Shown piece after piece: positions 10,343 to 23,017 of a stretch of DNA of 64,000 nucleotides. The translations under genes and the position numbers were made by a program. Positions within the stretch are counted from its first letter, which is position 1. Each line of letters starts with the position of its first letter. The notes under the pieces are model-generated. The model ran no database searches, was not told the DNA's origin, and was given only the letters and a program-made list of their open reading frames with translations. The DNA is from Guillardia theta CCMP2712 (taxonomy: Eukaryota > Cryptophyceae > Pyrenomonadales > Geminigeraceae). The stretch covers positions 66,852 through 130,851 of the forward strand of contig NW_005434668.1 of the NCBI RefSeq assembly GCF_000315625.1. Direction: 5' to 3'.

Positions 10343-11108
10343 CATGCCGGTCGGCGACCTGGTAAGGAAGAAGAAGGGGGACTTGAGGGAAAGGAATGAC
10401 CGGGAGGATAGTATGTGACAGCTAGCCTCAGGGAAGGCCGGAGAGATCAAGCTGAAAGTGTACAAATCAGCTGGAGGAGTTTGGAGGCTTCAATCCTGAT
10501 GCGCAAGAAGAATCAGAATCTGAGAGCCTTGGCATGGGTTCGACTGATTGGAACCCAAGACAGCTCGGACATTTCCTGATGAATTCAAGATGTGGTTACT
10601 AGGCGAATATGACAGTTTCGAGTACAAGACTTTTATGCATTGCAGGACGTATGAGACGAACCAGAAGGGAGCTGAGCTCCCATTGTCTTGCTATCCTCAA
10701 GAAATTTCTGGACTCTTGGTGTAAAGATACCAACAGAGTTCCGCGACCTCTTCAAGGTGGACATGTGGAAGGACGTGATCGCCAAGGACGCTGCCTGCAT
10801 GTCAATCTGCTTCTTTGAATTGGATCACATCTTTCCAAGTCCCGTTTCTGAGCCCCAAGGAGGAACAAGATCTCCAGACAGGATTGAGTCTGGATCAGTT
10901 CCTCGCACTAACAGTTTGCGTTGAGGAAATTTTTGATCATCGTGACCAAGGGTGCGAGATACTCAAGAAGATGCTTTTAGAGCACTTCAACTGGCCCAAG
11001 AATTTCTGGCGCATGCTCAAGGCACAGGTGACCGGCCGTGACTTGTGGACGTACATATTGCAGCATTTCCAACAATGTGTGCGCGTCGTGCAAGTGAAGC
11101 ATCTGTGA
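10343..11108 (+). CDS. unrecognised gene, joins unresolved, possibly frameshifted
   Basis: Coding-like segments lie in three frames: FKMWLLGEYDSFEYKTFMHC (about 10580), VKIPTEFRDLFKVDMWKDVI (about 10720-10850) and LSPKEEQDLQTGLSLDQFLAL through VVQVKHL with stop at 11108. The last segment is open for 98 codons from 10815 and looks like a helical globular domain. The frame changes near 10715 and 10850 lack introns of normal size: candidate GT..AG pairs are only 14-22 nt apart. Either exons are mis-seen or the gene carries indels. A possible start is the ATG at 10343 (MPVGDL|GTAAGG). No family recognised. Confidence 0.35.
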
Positions 11109-11468
11109 CAAGAGATTTTGGTAGACAGAAAGTGCAACCAGCCTTCTGTCGATGTTTCGCCTCTCGTGCAGCTTTAAGGCCAAGGGCATACAGATTAAGG
11201 GATTCAATATGTTGAGAGTCTAGCGATGAAAGGATATCTCAGAACTACTTTGACAAGCTCATCTTACTAGCCTCAACACGCTTATAATACACGGAGAAAA
11301 GAATGGATCTGTTGGCCGCACCATCGCTACTTCATCTACCCAATAAACCTTCGCCTGGCGTATCTTCCTTGAAGAGACACGACGGGCAAACTTTTGGTGA
11401 CAGTTGTCTTTCTAATGTCACTGCCACCGGACCGTCCAATGTAGTTCCTGTCAAATTGTTCTTTCATC
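11109..11468. other. intergenic, convergent genes
   Basis: 360 bp between the stop of the unrecognised plus gene and the stop of the small secreted protein gene on the minus strand. No supported feature seen. Confidence 0.45.
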
Positions 11469-11833
11469 AGCATCGCACCCGAAACTGCATGTAACTGAGG
11501 TCGTACCCATTCTCGTCGAACCATTCAATTTCAGGCCAAACTGCCAACGGAACATACTGCCTCCAGGATGAACCATCCACGTCCCCTCCATTGAAGCTCT
11601 CTTTGTAGTCGTTGCCTAATGGACCTCAGTCAATTGTTTGCGTTGAAGGCTATTCAGAAACGGTACATACCATCGTAGCCGTCAGGGGTGAGGGAAAAGC
11701 TTCCATCATAAGGAAGAGGCGGGTAGTCAATGTCTAGAGACTGCGTGAAGGCCCTCTTCTGATACTCTACTGAAGGTGCAAGCAACTCTTTGGTTGACAA
11801 GACCGAAGCTATGAGAGCGAGGGCTGCCAACAT
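11469..11833 (-). CDS. small secreted protein of unknown family (two exons)
   Basis: Exon 1 (11833-11671) begins MLAALALIASVLSTKELLAP, a short signal peptide, and continues with a Tyr/Pro-rich segment (LDIDYPPLPYDGSFSLTPDG). A 55-nt GT-AG intron (11616-11670, donor GTATGT, acceptor CATTAG) joins in phase 1 to exon 2 (11615-11469), which reads NDYKESFNGGDVDGSSWRQY, then YVPLAVWPEIEWFDENGYDL and ends FRVRC-stop. The total is about 103 residues, acidic, with one Cys in the mature part. The two open exons, consensus splice sites and signal peptide support a real gene. No known domain is recognised. Each exon is too short to stand out by ORF length alone. Confidence 0.55.
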
Positions 11834-12414
11834 GAGTGAGAAGGTTCACCGAGCATGGCCTGGTAGGCACAACTATGACAACATCATGCCCAGCTTTCCT
11901 CATAGCAACAACCAAATATTCACACGGCTCCTTGCCGTCTTCTCACCTAACAAAGCAGCAGCGGCTGCTATGCCAACCATCGCTCGGTTGGTATGCCGCA
12001 TGCCCGAAGAGCCAGGCTGAAAACCACATCCCCGCGCGTAACCACTATTGAATCGGTCAAAACAGCTGCCGTGTCAAAACCGTTCAGTGAACTCGGAATC
12101 GGTCGGCTCACCGTGCAGGCACTGGTGTCGGCGGTCTCGGGATTCACTGCCGGTCACCATACCGGGCTGCCGGGCCCCTGTGCCCGGCCCGGCCGGGCCG
12201 TGCGGTCTGCCCGCCACTGGCACCGGGTTGGCCTGAGCTCGGATCCCGGCGGTGGGCCCGGCCCGGCCCTCAGACAACTGTGCCAGCCTTTGACGCCGAC
12301 GGTCAACTGAGCACAGCTTATGGGTTCTTTACTGAACCGTAGTAAGTTAACTGGACGAGTCGAAGTGAGCGCGACATCACGAACTTGATCGTACGTGCCG
12401 ATCATGATGCACTA
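11834..12414. other. intergenic with GC-rich island (about 12070-12310)
   Basis: Between the small secreted protein gene and WDR91. The island is dense in GGCC, CCGG and GCCCGG words and contains a near-palindromic ggcccggccgggcc. It has no good coding frame. Similar islands occur at 28.2, 30.2, 39.5, 43.5 and 48.6 kb. Confidence 0.5.
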
Positions 12415-14863
12415 TCAGAGGGCTGCGAGCCCGACCACCTTGACCAATCCCTCGACGGATCCTGTCAGAATTGTGACGTTGCCTTGGTCCTAAAGGCGAT
12501 CATAAGTTTCTGTCCCATTGTTATGATGGCAAACGTTCTGCTACCTGACTCCAATCAACGCAAGAGATCGTAGATTGCTGCTCCCCAACCTGCTGAAGCC
12601 TCGAGTCCTGTAGGAGCGTTCAGAGGGATGGGGGAGGAAAGGAGGCGAAGGCAAGGGGGGAGGGAGGGAGGGGGGGAGAGAGGGAGGGAGGGAGAGAGGG
12701 AGGGAGCTACCAGTGGATCGATAAGATGCGCAGCTACATAATTTCCCGAGCATGCAATCACATGTCTTCCAATCGGGCTCAGAGCGACGTCCATAATTGC
12801 TTCTTCATCCCCGCTGATCATCCGTTGAGAGAAGAGCTCCTTGCCAGGAGAGTGTGCGCTCCATTCTTTGACCTGAGAACAAGCATCATGCTCCTCATCC
12901 ACACAGGAGGAGGCTGTTCGGCCCTACGTATCCATCTGCTCCAGCGGAGATGATGGTCGTTTCATCGTACCCAAACTTCACACAAGAAATCGCTGCATCA
13001 TGCGCTTTCCACTCCATGATGGTACTGAATTCAGATCAGGTTCAGACGTGCTCGCTGCGATTCAGCCAGTACCTAGCGGACCTCAGATCCTTGAGCTGGA
13101 TGAGATTGTTCGCAGAGACTGCAAGGAGTGATCCGTTGTGGTTGTGGTCGATGCCGCGGTAGTTGAACCCTTCCTTGGCATCGAGCACCTTTCATCCAAG
13201 AATCAGATGATACAAGTGAGGTCAAGGGAGCAGAGAACCTGGGTCTTCTTGCCGCCTCTCAGAGAAAAGACTTGTAGTTGAGACCACGTGCTCTGGCCAT
13301 GACTTCACAAGAACATCCAAATGTAGACCATCAGTGTAGAACCTGCTTGTTGGAGCAAACTGCAACTACGGAAGAACCGTCTGGATTTGGGCTGAGGTTG
13401 ATCATCTGATGATTCCATCTCTGTCTTTAGACAAAGACACAGCTGTGGCACACACGAATCTACCTGCGCATTCTGTTTGTCTGCTGAGGTCTCAAAAGCC
13501 ATGTTCTTGGTGTCAGCATCCCATGCTTTCAGTTCACCTGGACATCTCTGGTCAAACCTCATGACCAGTCAGTGCATGTCCGAAAACCTTTCGCTGTGCC
13601 CATAAGGAGCAGCCTGTCGTAACGTTTTTCCCAAGATAAGGTCAGCGCCGGGGAGCTCAGGAAAATGGTTGCTGATCGCTCCATCTGCGCTGGTTCAGGC
13701 AACTTTTCATGGGCACATACGAAACCTGTGCTGCTCTTGCATTTGGAAGGACCTGAGGAATATGAGAGGAGATTTCATATCATCTCCGACTGTGATACCT
13801 GTATCCTGACAGACAGGTCTTGCGAAGACGATGCAAAGTTCCCACCGTCTCCAGAGAATCTACAACAAAGGACGCTGCTGCTGTGTCCCGGGAACACTCT
13901 GTAGACAGATTGTCACATACCACACCTTAGCTTTGCTTCTCACCTCTCATTTACAACATCGTACAGCGATCGCATACTGTCACCGGCACCTCGATCAGAA
14001 CCTTGAGCATCGGGGTCGTTTGACGCTAGCGTCTTATAGTCCTGCTCGTCCGGACGACCCTGTGACTCCATACTCTCTTTCAGGCTCGAGGCAAAGGCCG
14101 TAGACAGGTCCAACAAGTCAAGCTTCTCCTGCTCCTCCAGACGCGCTGCAGTTGGGAGAGGAGTTTGTTCGACGCTATCCGAGGGGTTCAGAGTCGAAGA
14201 AGGGTTCGAACGGCTGCTGACCAGCTCGTCCTTAAGCGCCTGGTTCTGTCTGGTCAGATCTTTTACTTGCTTCTCGAGTTTGTCTATCTTGGTCAAGTTC
14301 AAGTAGCATTGAAGGATTGCTGGGACTGCCACCTCATGGAAAACAGTCGCCAACAAGTTATGCACACTGACAACTAACTGAGATGCCCATTCCTTGGTGA
14401 AATAGACCTGGAAGGCAGCATCCGAAGCCGGATCCTTCACGTAAGGGAGTTGAAACCATATCTCCCAATCCTTGACCGAACGAAAACTTTCGGCTTCAGT
14501 CTCGAGCACCTCTTTGACTTTATCCATCCGATCCGACTGGCAGGCGTTGACTAGGTAGAAACGTTGCAGCGAGCACTCGAGGTGTTTCATAACAGCCCAG
14601 AACTTGCTGCTCATGCGAGTGAAGAATCGTTCTTGAAGGAAGAACCACAGATCCATCATCGCCTGGTACTGGAACGACGTCAAGAGGCGGAGAAGCTCCT
14701 CGACTATCTTCTCAACTTGGAATTCGTGCAGTCTGTCGTTCTTTGTTTCTTGCAGGAACGACCTATGAGCTTGTATGAAGCCTCTGAACAAGAGATACTC
14801 TTCCACCACTCGGTCCGCCCATGACAGCAATGTCTGCATCCTCAAGCTTGCGTCTTGAGACAT
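12415..14863 (-). CDS. WDR91: WD repeat-containing protein 91 homologue
   Basis: Exon 1 (14863-13944) encodes about 307 residues beginning MSQDASLRMQTLLSWADRVV, with the family signature VEEYLLFRGF, then QRFYLVNACQSDRMDKVKE, DWEIWFQLPYVKDP and YFTKEWASQLVVSVHNLL, ending in a coiled coil (KIDKLEKQVKDLTRQNQALK) and a polar linker. Later exons spell WD40 blades: VFPGHSSSVLCCRFSGDGG, LSWEKRYDRLLLMGTAKG, ELKAWDADTKNMAFE, GSLLAVSANNLIQLKDLRS, AHDAAISCVKFGYDETTIIS, VKEWSAHSPGK and a final VTILTGSVEGLVKVVG before TGA at 12415-12417. Introns include 45, 46 and 41 nt, and exon 3 is a 27-nt microexon (13726-13752). In animals WDR91 partners Rab7 and restrains PI3-kinase on endosomes during early-to-late endosome conversion; the same role is inferred here. 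Confidence 0.85.
13726..13752 (-). other. WDR91: 27-nt microexon of WDR91
   Basis: Encodes VLPNARAAQ between a 46-nt intron (13753-13798) and a 41-nt intron (13685-13725). Both borders have AG|...|GT signals and phase 0, and the flanking exons are in register with the WDR91 beta-propeller. Confidence 0.6.
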
Positions 14864-16212
14864 CGCCAGGATGATTGAGGAAAGAGAGTTTTCTTTGCAA
14901 AGGATACTTTGCTGTCGTGACTTACGACTGAAGCTCTGAATGCAATCTCATGAATCTGATCTTGTCCGAGATGTCTTCGTGTCACCTGCTGTTCGTTTCT
15001 TTCTCTTGCTCCTCACTGACTGCACGATACTGTTCCTTCCCTCTCGTTCAAGCTTCGCACCGCAGCATGTTCCGATTCTTGTCGTGGGATTCGAACTCAC
15101 GGTGTTCGCATTCTTCACTAGTTGACAGAACTCTTACATCGTCCGATCCTTTCCTCTACCAAACGGCGGGACATCTGGTTCCCCTTCCCAGGTAACTTCG
15201 AAGAATGTGCAAGGATACCCAAAGTTTACTATTATCTCAATTATAGAATTGGTCTTCTATACCCCATATCCTTCCGGCTTCCTTGTAGGACTCCTTAGGG
15301 TCTGCCGCGTCGCGCCTGAAGGAGAACGAATTACCTGAACCCCACCCCATGAGGGGGACTCTCTTTCTTACTACCCTTCTCGGACGGTTTCACCCCCCCT
15401 CTTGTAGTTCAAAACAGGGGGTAATGGGTTATTTGGATACCCTACCCCCTGGGACTATACGCTTGAATTGGACCCTCTACCCCTGTTCTTCCAAGTTTGA
15501 ACCCACCCCTTCCACATCCCTTCCTCCCCCCGCCGCCTTCCCGCCCCCTCTCATATGTTGCTTCCAGCTCCAGATATCTGATCGCGCATATCCTCCTCCT
15601 CTCTCGCTCCCTAGGATTCTTCTGCTCCATCTCCATCTCCTCCTCCTCCTCCTCCTCCTCTTGCTATGCAGTCTCATGTGCTTCCGCGGCTATGGGCCAT
15701 GCTCCTCTATTTTAGTTTTTATGCCCTTGCTGACTTCGCCTACTCCTTCTCTTGCTTCCCATCCTCGTTTGTCTCCTCCTTTTGCTGCGTGTATGATATA
15801 TTTGACCTCACTCGTTCTTTCATGCTCTATCCTTTACGGCTAAACGCGCAAGTGGATTTCTTCAAACTCCCTGTGTGCACTTGCTTCGCGTGTAACTGCC
15901 CTTCCCATCAGCGTTGCGAACCACTGTGCCTTTGACTGCAGTTTACACCTTGTTTGTAATGCTGCAGAATGATTGCCTGAATTCTTGAGGACAAAGATTC
16001 GTTTCCTGATTATTGGCTGTTTTTAATATCAGAATTGCCGATGCATGGGATATGTAGGAACAGCAACGACGTGAACGTGCATTAGAATCGGTGCCGTTTC
16101 CCCCGAATTGCACGTTCATATTTGCATATCACGATTGAATCTCACGCTTAGGTACTGACATGATCTGATTGTTTTTCGCCTTACTTGTGGCCAGTCCATT
16201 CAATTCGTCAAC
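14864..16212. other. intergenic, pyrimidine-rich, no gene seen
   Basis: About 1.35 kb upstream of both WDR91 (minus) and MED12 (plus). 15330-15560 is rich in CCCTACCCC/CCCACCCC motifs, and 15590-15660 is a CTC-repeat tract. Apparent reading frames here are low complexity. Confidence 0.5.
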
Positions 16213-19200
16213 ATGTCGAGAAATCGTCCAATGCAAAATTTTGTCCAAGCAGGTAGACTTTGGCGTGATTGCGAAAAGGCTTCCCTCTCTTTTGTCTTCA
16301 GTCCTAGTGTTCTGGGCCGTGATCAAAAACCATCCTGATCAAGTTGTCGCAGTCAACCAGCCTAAGGACTTCTCGGATATGATTCGACAACAGCTGGAGT
16401 CTGCTAGAATAGCGATTCCAGCAGGAAGGGAAATTTTGAACAGCAAGCTAGGGTAATGATCAATTTGTCTGAAACTTGGAATCGTTCTCAACTTATCCTC
16501 CTGTTCCAGGTATCCGGACTTTGAAATAGCAACCGGAAATTCAGAAGAAGATCAGCTTACGGATAAACGTCTGCGAGAAGGATACTGCGATCCAGCTGCA
16601 GGACTCTATGCTGTTGGGACCTCCACTACTCCTTTGTCCGAAAGAAACGACGAACATGGCAGTATGGAAGAGAAGTTTGGAAGACACGACTTTGAAACAT
16701 TGCGTGAGTTTTCATCCACAGCATGCCTTGAGTTCTTCTCGCTGTCAATCATCTAAAGAAGTACTCAGCGAATTCTGACATCTACTAATAACAGGTGAAA
16801 AGCTGAAGCTTCCAAAGCGAGAGTCCAACAAAAGACCTCGCCGTGTGCGGCATAAATGTTCCTTGTTTCCGGAGCCGGAACACTTGGGAGAAAACACACT
16901 GATGAATTGGTTGAAAAGCCTTGCAGCCTGTGAAGAACCTCTCAAAGACTTAGCTAAACAGGTGAATTTGAATCACCGTGGTCATATTTTCCTTGGTATT
17001 GATACTTTGACAGGTACCGTACGTGAGCGGAAACAGCAGTTACAACCCTCGTGCGAAGGAGCTTTTGAATCGAATGACAGAGCTTCAAGTTCCTCTCCTG
17101 CGAGCAGTCTGGTTTGTGAAAGTGACGCTCCTGAAGCAATACATGGACGCCACTTCGCAAGTGCCAACCGAACAAGTAGACAGAAATATGGAGAGAAAAT
17201 TGACTGATGCGTGGACTGAAACTATGACCTCATACATGCATGATCACTTCTTAAAGTTTGCAAAGAGTCGCGGTGAATGCGAAACTGGGATCCAGGTACG
17301 ACATCAGACACCAAAAGAGTGGGCGTTAATCTGTCCTCTCAGGTTGAGAGCTTGGTTAAGAAGTGGGCATATGTTGTTCGTTTTGCTGACTGGTAAGGAT
17401 CACAAGACTTGTATCGCCGATGAATTGTGAATTTACATTACGTGCAGGTGCTACCATGAAGGCATACTCAACCGAATCATTTACATGAAATGGGTTATTG
17501 ATGAGTTTCAAAAGTCTGTGAAAGATCCTTTGACTGAAACTTCATGGAGCGCTGAATTGATGCTACCTCTCATTGTAAATATTTTCCCCGAATTGTGCCG
17601 CCTAAGGACAGAAATACCAGAGTTGATCCGGGTCTGCGTGAATCGTTACATGCGGGAGTGTGTATTCCTTCCAGGAACTCCAGGATTTGCTGTGGCATAC
17701 CAGCAGGCTCAACAGGCTCAGCAACAGCAGCCAACACCTCAGGGGTCGCAAAATCAGCAGCCTCAGACTACTCCGCAAACGGCCCAGCAGCTTCCACCAT
17801 CACAGCCCCCGCAGCAGATGTATGGTGCTCCCATGCAAACTGGTTTGCCAGGACCAAGAGGTCAGAATTTGCAGCAGCTGCCTCAGCAATCGATGAATCA
17901 GCCTCAAAATCTCAACCCCTCTCTCTTGCCTGGAGCTGCTGCGGCTGCGGCTGCTGCTGCTAATGCGGCCTCCACCTATGGCATTCTGATGGGGGGGAAT
18001 CCAAGCAACCTATTATCTGCAACAGAGTCGACTGCAAAGCTTTTGCTCAACTTGAAAAAGCTGGTGAAATCGCTACTTCTGATGAGCCCGGAAGCATTCA
18101 TATCCTTGCATCCTGAAATTCAGACCGCGTGGAGGTTGATAGAATCAGATGCTATCAAGTTCCCCAGATCTGATGGCAACCTGTTCGATTTCAATGGATT
18201 AAAGTTGGCCTTGAGAAAGGATCCCTTCACATCAGTAAGCTTTGTTTTCTTTGCAAGAAAGATTTCTAATGTTTTTTCAACTAGACCCCAACCTCATGGT
18301 TAAGTGTTGCGATGCCTTGGGTCGAGCATGAAAGAAAGATGAAGAGCCTGTGGGATGACTTGGGTCCTGGGAAGGTCCTTGGAGATCTCATCGATTCTCT
18401 CGACAAATGCTGTGCCGGGCGATCAGCTTGTGACATGACGAGACTGCGCGAAACATGGATTAAACCAGCAATGAACAGTACGTGGCAAGTTGTCTTTGAA
18501 GAGCACCGGAAAGCTAGAACGTTTGTCAAAATTGTTTGCGGATGGGCTGTCTCAAGGTATCGAGAGCATGTTCCTGAGGCTGTATATGTTGCAGCAAGCT
18601 TTCTGAAAGGCCTAGACCAAAACTTGTCAGAATTTTTCAAAATCGACATCAAGGATAATGATTCTCAGAGTGGTACTCAAAGCAACAGTCCAGATGGTCA
18701 GAACGAGTCAGCATCATCACCGATGCAGATGGATACAACAGATGAGAACGAATATTCCTTGCATGCCTACATTGAGGAATTCCTGGAAAGCTTCGAGCCT
18801 GAATCTGGGTATGAAGAGCCGGAAATGGATACTCTGGAGCGTTTGATTGGAGAGTTGATTCGAAACCGAGTATTTGATCACAACATGTGGATTTTCGGGT
18901 TGATTGCAAGAGGGGCTTTCCAGAAAAACAACTCTAGTAGTCCTGAGAACAAGTTTCGAAAGCATCACAGATTGCTTGCGAACATTCCCTCATATCCCGA
19001 AGCAAGGCATGATTCATGTCAACGACGGATCTTGTTGAGAAGCATCGGTGTGATGGACATGGGTCCATGCTCTTTGTTCTACGCCCTGAAGATTGTCAGG
19101 TATCGCGACGACGCGATAGTATGTATTACGTCGTGCGATGACTTTCTTGTGTACAGGTTCTTATCATGGTCAGCTTCTGACCTAGACCAGAAGAGATTGA

Positions 19201-22200
19201 AAACAACGCCGGGAACGGAGATCCTGGAATCATTCACGAACGCTGCAGCTGAGTTGAAAGCGGTATTCGCAAATGGGTTTTGCAATATCATCTGTTTTGA
19301 CAGCTCTTGCAGATCGGTCGTTTTGACCCTTCAAGGATCAACGCAATCGAATGGGAAGAGTCAGTGAATTTTGTCTGGCTGCAGCACGAACGACATCATG
19401 ATTACTCTGACGCATTTACTGATGGGGTACAAAAGAACTCGTTTTTACGTTGCATTTCCTTACATCTGATTAACAGATATTGTCATCCCGTGGTCTTTCC
19501 ATACTGTTTTCATCTCTCTACAAGATCATGCTGGAAGTTCCTCTCTATGTCAGAGTTCAATTGTGCAGGCACATCGCGTCTGTCATTCAGTACATCGCCG
19601 ACAGGACACGAAGTGTGGAGTTTGAGCTCATCGAGCCCAGCGACATTCCAGAGGATCTCAAGTTGACAGATGAAGTACTTTATCGAGCGATCACCTTGTT
19701 GGAGTGTGCGGGAGATCTGAAATGCCTGATTGCTCTCCTCGAATGGCTGATTGAAAACTTCCCTTCAGCCCTTGCAGCGATGACAATGTTCAGTCACCTC
19801 CGGACGATCAGAGCACTGGACATCGCCTCTAGAGTCTTTGATCTGTCGTTGACTGCCTTGCTGAAGACCGAGGCCTCAAATAAACAGAATGCTGCGATGG
19901 GCATCTCTGAACTGCTTTCTGCAATGATCCGACATGGCAGTGAGTCAGACCTCAAGAGCTTCGAAGAGAAGATGACTGCTAAAACGACCGGCTTAAAATC
20001 GCCTCTGGGACCGAAGGCAAGTGCTGTCAGCCAGCTACTGCAAGACGCACTAGAAAACAAACCAACCAAACGTCCTGACGTACACGCAAACGTCGATGAT
20101 GTTGAACTCAAAGTGAGGAAATCTTGGTTTCGAATTATTTTGTTTGACCTGCTTCTCTCTAGGAGTCTATCAAGGCCGCAGAACAGCGACCGGAACTTTC
20201 TGACCTTGTTGGCAGAATATTTTCTGGAGGGCATACGATTCAGGAGGTCGCGGAGCAGATCAAAAAGCATGTTGCAGAAGCGAACATCAGTCACAGTGTT
20301 CTCGTAGCAGCTATCCTAAGGTGTGCTGTGAACGGCACTTTGAAAGAGATTCGGAGCAACTACAGGTGGGTTTTCTCGACGCTCTGAGATTGTGAGACAC
20401 TGACATCATAGCCAAAAGATTCGGTTGCACCGGGTTTGCTCTTTCTTCCATGCTAAGCCTTCTCGCTGCACTGGAACATCACTATGGGAAAATGCACTTG
20501 GCGCGTATTGCGTTGAACATCGTGATGGACCGGATGTATGAGACTGCGGTTGTCCCAGCAGCTTCAGAGGATACTTCTCCGTCCACTGTTGACACTCCAC
20601 AACCGCAGACGCCTCTAACTCCTGCCACTCCTGACAGTCTACCAAACCCTAAATCTAGGGTAGGAGATGACGCCGATCTGACACTGAGACAAGATGCTAC
20701 CTTGGCATTTGTAGGAGGCCTACTCGCCAAAGGTCTTCTGATATGGGAGGATATTGAGAAGCAGGTCAAAGCCAAGCTTGAAGATGTTGTCAATGGCAAA
20801 CACCCTCACTTAGCCAGACTACTCCTCAACTTCGTGGAGATGTTACTTACTGACAAACGGAAAGGGGCAGCGGCTATGATGATCCGGATAGACTGGCAGA
20901 AATTGCGAGTTTTGAGGCAGACGCAGCCGACTTTATCGGACGTATACATCATGTTAAAGTATCTTGTACAAATTATAGATCAAAGAGACTGGAAGCAACC
21001 TGCTCTCACCTGCATGCAGCAGGTAATTCGTGGAGGTTGTTTGAACTCGCTGATACTTGACAGGTCGTTCATGACCCTGGCTTCTGTCGGATCATCTTAT
21101 GTGATGATCCGCGCTCTTTCCTCAAGGACTGCTGCAAAGCTTGTATGTTAACACTCAGGACAGCACCAGACGTCATCTCTCCATTCCGCTACTTCACTTT
21201 CCTTCCGGGCAACGGAAGCAGAGATGGACCTCTTGCTGCTGTTCAAGATGTCATTGCGCGTGTTGGCCGTTGGTCGCTCCATTACGATTGCATAGAGTTG
21301 AGGATCTTGGTCGACGCATGGAAAGGAGGACTTGCCGACCTCACCGAGAACATGCCTGAGCCGAACGGATGGAAAGCTATGGCGTCTCATCCTGCAGTGG
21401 ACCAGGATAAGGTGAACAACTTCCAGTCACAGCTGTCTGACGACAAGTTGAACGAGCTGAACGAGGCGTTCTTGCGGAATCAAGATCAGATCATCGAGCA
21501 TCATGTGGTTGAAATGCTGCTGGCTCAGCTCTGGAGGTCTCCTCGGAATGTATCTCGTGTCCTGGACTTTGCCAAGGCTATGGGACAGTCTTTCCAGGAC
21601 CGAGAGCTCATGGGAAGCGGGGGCTGGTTCGAGGAGAAGATGGTGAGTATCGTACTCGCCGTCATGTCGTGCGAACCGATCGCCAAGGCGAACATGGGTA
21701 TCGATAGCTTCTTCAGGGACTTCATCCACCCGAGCTCCTTGAACGCTGACAGAGGGAGTAAGATTGTGGATGACAACGAGCATACTGCCTCGTTCGAGCT
21801 GGCGCTGGTTCACGTCATCGAGAGGTACGGCATCCTGCTGCCCAACATCCAGCAAGATCGGGACGGAGCTTCGGTGCAGCTGTTGAGCCTGAGGAAAGAT
21901 TGTATCTCCAAACTGATCTCCTTGATAAACACTCTGGTGGACCAGGCGAACTCTGGTGAATTCCGCAACGATTATCCACTGGAGGCTCAGGGTGCTGAAA
22001 GTGCCTCGTCATCCCAGCCCAACGTGGGGTCTTTGCAGCGAGCGTTGATTTTGAGGCTTCAGATGTTGAGTGCCAGCCTGGTGTACCTTCCAGACGAGGA
22101 CCCGCAGAACAAGTCGCGAGAGACTCTCAAGTCCGTTATCGACTGCATCAAGTTCGTCTTCTCCTGCAAGACTCTCCTCGGATATGAGCTGGGCGATGGC

Positions 22201-22960
22201 GTCTATCGCACTGCCATGCTCATCCTCGACAGGGCGGGCTCAGGCAGGGACTCGCTTCTCACTCAGCGCGACAGCCGCGGCGTCGTCAAGACCATGGGCC
22301 AGTGGTTCCGCAGCGAGGCGCAGAAGGAGCTCTTGAGGATGAAGTTCCCCCGGCTCGTTGCTTCCAATCTCAGCCTGGAGCTGCCGGTAGGAGGCGTCAG
22401 CCTGACCAACGGAGGGTTCGTCAGGCAGGCTCCTCACGATTGGAACTACGCGGAAGAGACGGGAGTCTTTGGCACGGGCCTCTGCTCCTTCGACCAACTC
22501 TTCGAGCTGGACCCCTGGCTCCTCCTGGAAGACTTCCCTCAGGGGGTCCTTTCCCGCCACCTCCAGCAAGTCAAGCGCCGGCCCCGCAAGAGGCTAAGGT
22601 TCGAGTTCGCCAGCCCCGAGCAGATCGCAGCCGAGAAGGCGCTGGCAGAGAAGGCGGCGCAAGGTGAACCCCCCCCCCCCCCCCCCCCACCCCCCCCCCT
22701 CCTCTTCTTGTTCGTTTCTCCTCAGCCCCCCCCTTCTTCGTTGCTTGTATCTCCTCACTTTTATCTCCTCACTTCCTCTCGCAGAGAAAGAAATGGCGGC
22801 GGCGGCAGCTGAAGAAGTTGTCGAAGAAGTTGGTTTTGACGTCGGTTTCGTCGAGCCGGGGACGAGCATGTTGAGCGGGCCGAGCAACGACTGGCCGGGA
22901 GGATGGGGAGGAGGAGGGGCGGTGACAGACAGCATCTTTACAGACTTGGATCTTGTCTAG
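16213..22960 (+). CDS. MED12: Mediator complex subunit 12 homologue (kinase module)
   Basis: The ATG at 16213 (MSRNRPMQNFVQA) is followed by many short introns. The N-terminus contains LNSKLGYPDFEIATGNSEED, matching the plant-type MED12 motif, then the Med12 domain WLKSLAACEEPLKDLAKQV ... LLNRMTELQVPLLRAVWFVK and HEGILNRIIYMKWVIDEF. A Gln/Pro-rich stretch (about 17700-17830) and a polyalanine run (about 17930) form a disordered linker. Long helical blocks follow (EVPLYVRVQLCRHIASVIQY, CLIALLEWLIENFPSALAAM, RDFIHPSSLN region). The last intron (about 22665-22785) holds a poly-C tract, and the final exon ends TDSIFTDLDLV-stop at 22960. MED12 activates CDK8-cyclin C and makes Mediator repressive or signal-responsive in the nucleus. 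Its stop lies 57 bp from that of the converging minus gene. Exons are individually clear; some borders are approximate. Confidence 0.85.
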
Positions 22961-23017
22961 AGGAAGGAGGGCCCAACGATTGTTTGTATTTGATTCTAAT
23001 TCAATGAAGACAGCCTG

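Noticed and set aside
12074-12405. short open frames in the GC-rich island
   Set aside because: High GC removes stop codons; there is no codon bias, no splice-linked partner and no domain.
15060-15160. minus-strand GTTCGAATC T-loop-like sequence
   Set aside because: There are too few bases between a possible acceptor strand and the T arm for D and anticodon arms; it does not fold as a tRNA.
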